NCBI GenBank assembly: GCA_021732005.1
Contig: JAKFVT010000061.1
Coordinates: 1-64,000, forward strand
Direction of reading: 5' to 3'
DNA from: Mycobacterium sp.
GTDB lineage: Bacteria; Actinomycetota; Actinomycetes; Mycobacteriales; Mycobacteriaceae
Length of the DNA: 64,000 nucleotides
This document shows, piece by piece, positions 58,537 to 64,000 of the stretch (position 1 is the stretch's first letter; every line of letters begins with the position of its first letter). The translations under genes and the position numbers were made by a program. The notes under the pieces were generated by a model that ran no database searches, had not been told where the DNA came from, and worked only from the letters and a program-made list of their open reading frames with translations.

Positions 58537-59278
58537 GCGCCTTCGGGGCCGCCGCCGTTGCCGCGACGACCTTGTCCGCCGCGAAACCGGCTGCCTGCGC
58601 GGTCATTCCGTTGATGGCGTACGCCTGGTGGGCGCCGTTGTCTCCGCCGGTCGGCGAGCAGATGGGGTCTTCGGGGACGCACTGGTCGATGGTCTTGGCG
58701 GCGTAGAGGCTGCCCACCGTGATCGGCGGCGCGGTCCGGTCGATGGTGTTCAGGAACCCGTTGGACGGCTTGCCGAACAGCGCGACAGCCGAGACGTGCT
58801 TGGCGATCTCCGGCGCCATGGGCCCGGTGATGCCGTCCGGCGGGATGTAGCCGTCCGGGATCTTGTCGGCGGTGACGTAGCCGGCCACCGCCGCACCCTG
58901 CGAATAGCCGCCGAGCACCATCTTGGTGTTCGGGCACCGATTCGCCATGTCACGGACCCGGTTGCTCGCATCGACCACGCCATCAGCTGCGGTCGAGAAC
59001 TGCAGTGAAGCAGGGTAATTCACCGCATACACGTCGACCGACTTGCCTGCCAGCTGCGGCTGAGCTCGCAACTCGTCGACGAACGCCTGCCCGATGCCGC
59101 CGACGCCCGGCGGTTCGAAGGTGCCACGGGCGAAGACCACCTCGACGTCCGGACAACCCTCGTCGGCCGAGGCGACCGGGCTGCCCGTCGGTGCCGTCAC
59201 CAACGTCGCGGTGGTCAGCATCGCGGCGAGAAAGAACCGCCGCACGCAATGGGCCTGGTCAGATTCGGTAACACTCAT
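58523..59278 (-). CDS. Secreted cutinase-family serine esterase
   Basis: The 251-residue protein has a signal peptide (about 1-38, RRFFLAAMLTTATLVTA to SADEG), the start of the mature alpha/beta hydrolase (CPDVEVVFARGTFEPPGVGG), the nucleophile motif GGYSQGAAVAG (about 121), the acid in DPICSPTGGDN and a histidine in NGAHQAY. Four cysteines can form the two disulphides usual in mycobacterial Culp proteins. These hydrolyse medium-chain esters or phospholipids at the cell surface. The ATG at 59278 (MSVTESDQ) is used; 59290 is an alternative. It separates echA19 from cyp142. Confidence 0.86.
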   Translation of the reverse strand: MSVTESDQAHCVRRFFLAAMLTTATLVTAPTGSPVASADEGCPDVEVVFARGTFEPPGVGGIGQAFVDELRAQPQLAGKSVDVYAVNYPASLQFSTAADGVVDASNRVRDMANRCPNTKMVLGGYSQGAAVAGYVTADKIPDGYIPPDGITGPMAPEIAKHVSAVALFGKPSNGFLNTIDRTAPPITVGSLYAAKTIDQCVPEDPICSPTGGDNGAHQAYAINGMTAQAAGFAADKVVAATAAAPKAPSAS

Positions 59279-59394
59279 GTCGCCCCACAACTAGTCACGA
59301 TGTCGCCCCGGTCCGGCAAGCAACCCCGCTCGCCCCGGGATGGGGTCGTTCTTCCCAAAATCAGGGGTACTCAAACACCTGAGAACGCACCGAG

Positions 59395-59442
59395 CGTCAC
59401 ACCAGCGTCACGCGGCGCGCCGGCCGTGACTCTGGTGTGACG
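59395..59442 (-). terminator. Long imperfect hairpin after cyp142
   Basis: Arms 59395-59412 and 59425-59442 are complementary at 17 of 18 positions around a 12-base, itself self-complementary, GC-rich loop. It lies 16 bases beyond the cyp142 stop (minus strand), without a T-tract, and probably separates cyp142 transcription from the cutinase gene. Confidence 0.6.
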
Positions 59443-59458
59443 ATCGCCCGACTCGCGC

Positions 59459-60670
59459 CTAGGCCAGCACAGGCCGCGACGGAGTGAACACCACCGGCAT
59501 CTCCTCGAGGCCGCTGACGAAGTTGGCCGGCCGCAACGGAAGCGCGGACTCGTCGGCGAGCCGCAGGTCCGGCAGACGTTCGAGAACCTTGCGTACCATG
59601 GTGCTCAATTCCAGCCGGGCCAGCTGATTACCGAGGCAGAAGTGAGTTCCGAAGCCGAAGGCCAAGTGGCTGTTCGGGTTCCGGTCGATACGGAAGTTCT
59701 CCGGATCGCCGAACACCGACTCGTCGAAGTTGGCGGCCTCGAACATCAACAGCATCTTCTCGCCCTCACGCAACTGGGTGCCGTGGAAGTCCACATCGCG
59801 CATGGCGGTTCGGGCCATGTTCTTCACCGGCGAGGTCCAGCGCAGCATCTCCTCGATGGCGCCGGGAATCAGGCTCGGGTCCGCGACCAGGCGCTGCCAC
59901 TGATCCCGATGGCGGACAAGCTGTTCGGTTCCGCCCGACAACGTGTGCCGGGTGGTCTCGTCGCCGCCGATGAGGATCAGCAGGGTCTCGAAGATGATCT
60001 CGTCGTCCGCCATACGCTGGCCTTCGACCTCGGAGTTGACCAGGATCGAGAACAGGTCGTCGGTCGGCTCGGCCCGGCGCTTGGCGATGGTCTCGGTGGC
60101 ATACGCGGAATAGCCGGCGAACGCATCCATGACGGCCTGCAGTGTTTCGGCGTCGGCAGCCGAGTTCAAGCCGCACACCAGGTCGTCGGACCACTTCAAC
60201 AGCGTCGAACGTTCCTCGGGCAGCACACCGAGCATGTCGCCGATCACGGCCATCGGCAGCGGCGCGGCGATGTCGCGGACGAAGTCGCACTCCCCCCGTT
60301 CGCACACCGCGTCGATCAACGTGTCGCACAACGTATCGATTCCGGCAACCTTGTCCATCACCCTCTTACGGGTGAAGCCCGCGTTGACGAGCTTGCGCCG
60401 CAACAGATGTCCGGGATCGTCCATGTCGATCATGTAGGGCATGCCCGGGTTGTCGGGCCGGATGCCGCCGGTGTTGGAGAAGGTCTCGGGATCGCGCTCG
60501 GCGTCGATGACGGCCTGGTAGCTCGCCGCGGCGGCAAGACCGTTGCGGTCGCGAAACACCGGCTCGTTGGCCCGCATCCAGCGATACGCGTCGCGCGCCC
60601 CTCCGTCGGCGTAGAAATTGCCGTCAGTCAGATCAACATTCGGCTTGGCCGGCGCCAGAGTGCCTGTCAT
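59459..60670 (-). CDS. cyp142: Cholesterol 26/27-hydroxylase cytochrome P450 CYP142
   Basis: The 403-residue P450 has IGGDETTRHTLSGGTEQL as I-helix (about 235), EEMLRWTSPVKNMAR as K-helix (about 276) and the heme loop FGFGTHFCLGNQLAR with the cysteine at residue 345. CYP142 oxidises the terminal carbon of the cholesterol side chain through alcohol and aldehyde to acid, with 25R preference, overlapping CYP125. A GGAGGGAAC site precedes the ATG at 60668-60670. It is divergent from the Rv3519-like gene, the same order as Rv3518c-Rv3519. Confidence 0.93.
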   Translation of the reverse strand: MTGTLAPAKPNVDLTDGNFYADGGARDAYRWMRANEPVFRDRNGLAAAASYQAVIDAERDPETFSNTGGIRPDNPGMPYMIDMDDPGHLLRRKLVNAGFTRKRVMDKVAGIDTLCDTLIDAVCERGECDFVRDIAAPLPMAVIGDMLGVLPEERSTLLKWSDDLVCGLNSAADAETLQAVMDAFAGYSAYATETIAKRRAEPTDDLFSILVNSEVEGQRMADDEIIFETLLILIGGDETTRHTLSGGTEQLVRHRDQWQRLVADPSLIPGAIEEMLRWTSPVKNMARTAMRDVDFHGTQLREGEKMLLMFEAANFDESVFGDPENFRIDRNPNSHLAFGFGTHFCLGNQLARLELSTMVRKVLERLPDLRLADESALPLRPANFVSGLEEMPVVFTPSRPVLA

Positions 60671-60729
60671 CTCGTTCCCTCCACTACTTTTCGTTCACGC
60701 TTGGTGTCAAAGCGGTTTACAGTGACCGC

Positions 60730-61449
60730 ATGTCTGATTCGCAGCACACGATCGCCGGCACGGTGCTCACCATGCCGGTGCGGGTTCGCAAGGCCGACGT
60801 CCACACGGCTATGTTCTCGGTTCCGGCCGATGCCGCGCAGCGACTTGTCGATTACAGCGGCCTGAAGGTCTGCGAATTCCGGCCGGGTCGTGCGGTGGTC
60901 AACCTGATGCTGGCCCGCTACATCGACGGAGATCTGGGCAAATACAACGAGTTCGGAACTTGCGTGATGGTCAATCCGCCGGGCTCGAATGCCCGCGGGC
61001 TCAAGGCTCTCGGCGACGCCGCGGCGTTCATCCACCACCTGCCCGTGGATCAGTCCTTCACCCTGGAGGCCGGCCGCACCATCTGGGGCTTCCCCAAGAT
61101 CATGGCCGACTTCAACGTGCGCGAGGCCAATCCGTTCACCTTCGATGTCAGTGAAAACGGATCGCTGATCGCCGGAATCGAGTTCCACCGGGGACTGCCG
61201 ATCCCGTCGCTGCGCCCGCGCACTCAGGTGCTCAAGACCTACACGTTCGCCGACGGCACCACTCGCGAGGTGCCCTGGGAGATGAAGAATTCCGGTGTCC
61301 GCTTCCGGCCGGGCGGCGCCACGCTGCGGCTCGGCGACCACCCCTACGCCAAAGAGCTGGCCACGCTGGGGCTGCCGAAGCGCGCGATGGTGTCGGGATC
61401 CGTCGCCCACGTCGATATGACGTTCGGCGACGCCCACGTACTGCGCTGA
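60730..61449 (+). CDS. Acetoacetate decarboxylase-fold protein (Rv3519-like)
   Basis: The 239-residue protein has the ADC-fold pattern: LKVCEFRPGRAVVNLMLARY (about 46), NEFGTCVMVNP, the LEAGRTIWGFPKIMADFNV segment (about 115-133) that holds the position of the Schiff-base lysine of true acetoacetate decarboxylase, and later FADGTTREVPWEM. It could bind or decarboxylate a small ketoacid or act on a steroid-derived product. Its order between cyp142 and the LLM gene matches Rv3519. The true activity is unknown. Confidence 0.82.
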   Translation: MSDSQHTIAGTVLTMPVRVRKADVHTAMFSVPADAAQRLVDYSGLKVCEFRPGRAVVNLMLARYIDGDLGKYNEFGTCVMVNPPGSNARGLKALGDAAAFIHHLPVDQSFTLEAGRTIWGFPKIMADFNVREANPFTFDVSENGSLIAGIEFHRGLPIPSLRPRTQVLKTYTFADGTTREVPWEMKNSGVRFRPGGATLRLGDHPYAKELATLGLPKRAMVSGSVAHVDMTFGDAHVLR

Positions 61450-61504
61450 GCCGAGCGTCATCCGGTCAATCTAGAGCCCCGACTAGACAACTCGCAAGAA
61501 GTGT

Positions 61505-62545
61505 CTACAACAGGGCTGCGGCCTCGTGGATCTGTTCGGGGGTGCGGGCGCCGATGACCATCATCGTCACCCCGGCGGCTTCCCACGCGACGATCTGTTT
61601 GCGCACGTAGTCGATGTCGCCGACGATCGCCGAGTCGTCGACAAGTTCGTCGGGCACAGCCTTGGCGGCTAGCTCTTTGTCGCCTTCGCGACCTGAGCGG
61701 AACAGTCGGGTGACCTCGTCGACGACCTCGGAGTAACCCATCCGCCGATAGACGTCGGCGTGGAAATTGGTGTCCTCAGCGCCCATTCCGCCCATGTAGA
61801 GCGCCAGGTGAGGCTTGATCAGATCCATGATCGAGGCCCGGTCGTCGGTGACGACCACCTGCGCGGTCGCGCAGATCTCGAAGTCCTCACGGCTGCGGCG
61901 TGCACCCGGACGAGCGAAGCCTTCGTCGAGCCACTCGTTGTACATCGGCGCCAGCCGCGGTGAGTAGAAGATCGGCAGCCACCCGTCGCAGATCTCGGCG
62001 GCCAGCGCGACGTTCTTGGGCCCCTCGGCGCCCAGCATGATCGGGATGTCGGCCCGCAGCGGATGCACGATCGGCTTCAGCGGCTTGCCCAACCCGGTGG
62101 TGCCCTCGCCGGACAGCGGCAACGGATAGTGCGGGCCGGCGCTGGTGACCGGCGCTTCACGCGCCCACACCTGCCGGATGATGTCGATGTACTCGCGGGT
62201 GCGCGCCAACGGCTTCGGGAACTTCTGCCCGTACCAGCCCTCGACGACCTGCGGACCGGAGACACCGAGCCCCAGGATGTGCCGGCCCCCGGAGAGGTGG
62301 TCCAGCGTCAGCGACGCCATCGCGCACGCGGTCGGGGTACGCGCCGAGAGTTGCACCACCGAGGTACCCAACCGCATCCGGGTGGTTTCCCGCCCCCACC
62401 ACGCCAACGGGGTGAACGCATCCGAGCCCCACGCCTCGGCGGTGAACACGGTGTCGAACCCGGCCTCCTCGGCCACGGCCACCAACTCCGCATGGTTCGT
62501 CGGGGGTTGTGCGCTCCAGTATCCGAGTTGCAGACCCAGCTTCAT
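61505..62545 (-). CDS. F420-dependent LLM-class oxidoreductase (Rv3520c-like)
   Basis: The 346-residue luciferase-like monooxygenase starts MKLGLQLGYWSAQPPTNHAE, with TAEAWGSDAFTPLAWWG (about 35), RMRLGTSVVQLSARTPTACAMAS and GRHILGLGVSGPQVVEGWYG (about 87-106), the last typical of F420-binding members. It should oxidise an alcohol or reduce an enone with coenzyme F420. The internal ATG at 62543-62545 is chosen from family length (347 residues in Rv3520c). It is divergent from the DUF35 gene across a perfect KstR box. Confidence 0.88.
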   Translation of the reverse strand: MKLGLQLGYWSAQPPTNHAELVAVAEEAGFDTVFTAEAWGSDAFTPLAWWGRETTRMRLGTSVVQLSARTPTACAMASLTLDHLSGGRHILGLGVSGPQVVEGWYGQKFPKPLARTREYIDIIRQVWAREAPVTSAGPHYPLPLSGEGTTGLGKPLKPIVHPLRADIPIMLGAEGPKNVALAAEICDGWLPIFYSPRLAPMYNEWLDEGFARPGARRSREDFEICATAQVVVTDDRASIMDLIKPHLALYMGGMGAEDTNFHADVYRRMGYSEVVDEVTRLFRSGREGDKELAAKAVPDELVDDSAIVGDIDYVRKQIVAWEAAGVTMMVIGARTPEQIHEAAALL

Positions 62546-62589
62546 CGGTGCCGCCTTTCTGGCCGGGACACGGTCCTTGCCACGATTCT

Positions 62590-62603
62590 TAGAACCTGTT
62601 CTA
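62590..62603. promoter_or_regulatory. Fully palindromic KstR box
   Basis: TAGAACCTGTTCTA fits the KstR consensus and is an almost perfect inverted repeat (TAGAAC/GTTCTA). It lies 9 bases upstream of the DUF35 gene's GTG and 44 bases upstream of the LLM gene's ATG. Confidence 0.9.
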
Positions 62604-62612
62604 CTCGATGAT

Positions 62613-63605
62613 GTGACCACCAGCCAAAGCAGCCCGGTGCAGATCGACGCGCATCAGAAGCCCCTTTCGGCACCGCTGAAGCTGTCATTCGACTACACCC
62701 GTTCAGTCGGACCACTCCTCGGCCAGTTCTTCACCGCATTGCGTGAGCGACGCATCCTCGGTGTCCGCGGCTCGGACGGGCGAGTGCTCGTACCACCCGC
62801 TGAGTATGACCCCGTGACTTACGCGCCGTTGACGGAGGTGGTGCCGGTCGCCGGCGTCGGGACCGTCGAGTCGTGGACCTGGCAGTCCCACCCGCTGGAG
62901 GGCCAGCCGCTGGACAAGCCGTTCGCCTGGGCACTGATCAAGCTCGACGGCGCGGATACCGCCCTGCTGCACGCGGTCGCCGCGGATTCGCCCGACGCGA
63001 TCAGCACGGGCGCGCGGGTCCACGCGCACTGGATCGACGAGCCCGTCGGCGCGATCACCGATATCGCGTACTTCGCGCTCGGTGACACCGAAGAATCCGT
63101 CGAGCCATCCTCTGATGACCGCGAGCCGGTGACCATCCTGGTGTCGCCCAGCAGCATCGAAATCCAGCACACCGCATCGCTTCCGGAGAGCGCCTTCCTG
63201 CGCGGACTGGAAGACGGCAAGCTGCTGGGCGCCCGTACCGGCAGCGGCGGCAAGGTCTATTTCCCGCCGAAGGAAGCCGACCCTGCGACCGGCCTCGAGC
63301 TGGACAACTTCGTCGAGCTGCCGGACAAGGGCACGGTGACGACGTTCGCGATCATCAACATCCCGTTCGCCGGTCAGCGCATCAAGCCGCCGTATGTCGC
63401 GGCCTACGTGTTGCTCGACGGCGCCGACATCCCGTTCCTGCATCTGATTCAGGAGATCGAGGTCGCTGACGTGCGGATGGGCATGCGGGTTCAGGCGGTG
63501 TGGAAGCCCCGCGAGGAGTGGGGTCTGGGCATCGACAACATCGAGTACTTCAAACCGACCGGCGAACCCGACGCCGAGTACGACACCTACAAGCACCACC
63601 TCTAA
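62613..63605 (+). CDS. Tandem DUF35 OB-fold protein, thiolase partner (Rv3521-like)
   Basis: The 330-residue protein has two DUF35 units (about residues 30-160 and 175-320). Each has the N-terminal hook (FFTALRERRILGVRGSDGRV and FLRGLEDGKLLGARTGSGGK), the PP motif after it (VPPAEYDP, FPPKEADP) and an OB fold. In ordinary DUF35 proteins four cysteines form a zinc ribbon at these positions; all are absent in both units. Such proteins pair with thiolases or MaoC hydratases of steroid breakdown, and the ltp4 gene follows by 13 bases. The GTG at 62613 follows the KstR box directly. Confidence 0.85.
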   Translation: MTTSQSSPVQIDAHQKPLSAPLKLSFDYTRSVGPLLGQFFTALRERRILGVRGSDGRVLVPPAEYDPVTYAPLTEVVPVAGVGTVESWTWQSHPLEGQPLDKPFAWALIKLDGADTALLHAVAADSPDAISTGARVHAHWIDEPVGAITDIAYFALGDTEESVEPSSDDREPVTILVSPSSIEIQHTASLPESAFLRGLEDGKLLGARTGSGGKVYFPPKEADPATGLELDNFVELPDKGTVTTFAIINIPFAGQRIKPPYVAAYVLLDGADIPFLHLIQEIEVADVRMGMRVQAVWKPREEWGLGIDNIEYFKPTGEPDAEYDTYKHHL

Positions 63606-63618
63606 AGGGAATCGCCAC

Positions 63619-64000
63619 ATGACTTTTCGCGATGTAGCGGTCGTCGGCTTCGCGCATGCTCCGCATGTCCGGCGTACCAACGGCACCACCAACGGCGTCG
63701 AGATGCTGATGCCGTGCTTCAAATCGCTGTACGGCGAGCTGGGCCTGAAGCAGACCGACATCGGCTTCTGGTGCTCCGGTTCGTCGGATTACCTTGCCGG
63801 CCGTGCGTTTTCGTTCATCTCGGCGATCGACTCGATCGGCGCCGTGCCGCCGATCAACGAATCACACGTCGAGATGGACGCGGCCTGGGCGCTGTACGAG
63901 GCGTACATCAAGATACTGACCGGCGAGGTCGAGACCGCGCTGGTGTACGGCTTCGGCAAGTCCTCGGCGGGCACGCTGCGCCGGGTGCTCGCACTGCAGA
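63619..64000 (+). CDS. ltp4: Sterol-carrier-type thiolase Ltp4, N-terminal part
   Basis: The frame starts MTFRDVAVVGFAHAPHVRRT and stays open to the window end (127 residues). It has the SCP2-thiolase start, the region FWCSGSSDYLAGRAFSFISA around residue 50 where thiolases carry the reactive cysteine segment, and ESHVEMDAAWALYEAYIKIL (about 80). It likely cleaves a beta-keto steroid-CoA side chain. AAAGGGAAT precedes the ATG, and the upstream DUF35 protein is its expected partner. The C-terminal two thirds lie outside the window. Confidence 0.85.
   Translation, partial: MTFRDVAVVGFAHAPHVRRTNGTTNGVEMLMPCFKSLYGELGLKQTDIGFWCSGSSDYLAGRAFSFISAIDSIGAVPPINESHVEMDAAWALYEAYIKILTGEVETALVYGFGKSSAGTLRRVLALQ

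Noticed and set aside
1..64000. CRISPR arrays, rRNA genes or intact insertion sequences
   Set aside because: No regularly spaced repeats, rRNA-like sequence or transposase genes were seen in the window.

Overview
The window is high-GC actinobacterial DNA from a fast-growing mycobacterium (Mycolicibacterium/Mycobacterium type). Evidence: phoP-phoR, the cyp51 cluster, otsA, a 13E12-type HNH gene with a mycobacterial SOS box, several consensus KstR boxes, and many GTG/TTG starts. Gene names are assigned by protein content and gene order recalled from M. tuberculosis; no database search was run.

Layout. (1) 1-2.3 kb: start of a DUF222/HNH (13E12) gene under a LexA box, a CGNR zinc-finger regulator divergent from a TIGR03086 protein, and a PPOX-fold flavoprotein. 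(2) 2.3-13.9 kb: the block matching Rv0760c-Rv0771: CMD protein, beta-hydroxyacid dehydrogenase, SDR and aldehyde dehydrogenase on the minus strand; TetR, CYP123, SDR, CYP51, 3Fe-4S ferredoxin, SnoaL-like protein, zinc alcohol dehydrogenase, an in-frame deleted old-yellow-enzyme remnant, a KSI-like protein and an SDR on the plus strand. Two matching palindromes flank the divergent promoter. (3) 13.9-20.7 kb: GT39 and GT2-GtrA glycosyltransferases, a HIT protein, phoR-phoP with a PhoP box, and a decapeptide-repeat protein. (4) 20.7-21.6 kb: tRNA-Thr beside a head-to-head inverted duplication of a small HNH gene, one copy intact and one decayed. (5) 21.7-27.4 kb: APH-like kinase, SDR, TetR, reductase, acyl-CoA dehydrogenase and a second reductase, a likely acyl-CoA catabolic locus resembling a split ACAD10/ACAD11. 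(6) 27.4-37.5 kb: envelope and secreted proteins (DUF2127, surface metalloprotease, PASTA-like lipoprotein, sedolisin, zinc-ribbon membrane protein, GAP protein, Amt, DUF427, DUF1232). (7) 37.5-41.3 kb: a three-subunit molybdenum hydroxylase in two convergent units that share an apparent operator. (8) 41.4-48.1 kb: LCP protein, dehydrogenase, SDR with a KstR box, three tandem paralogous small secreted proteins, a 54-residue ORF and otsA. (9) 48.1-64 kb: a sterol side-chain degradation region (KstR regulon): hsd4A-fdxD, fadE26-fadE27-fadD17, ilvX, nitronate monooxygenase, fadD19, echA19, a cutinase, cyp142, an acetoacetate-decarboxylase-fold protein, an F420-type LLM protein, a double DUF35 protein and the start of ltp4.

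How the parts work together: region 9 supplies side-chain oxidation (CYP142), CoA activation (FadD19, FadD17), dehydrogenation (FadE26/27), hydration (EchA19), hydroxyacyl oxidation (Hsd4A) and thiolysis (Ltp4 with its DUF35 partner). Three KstR boxes sit at its divergent promoters, and a fourth extends the putative regulon to the SDR at 43.9-44.8 kb. The Rv07xx and Rv34xx-35xx blocks lie far apart in M. tuberculosis but are only about 30 kb apart here.
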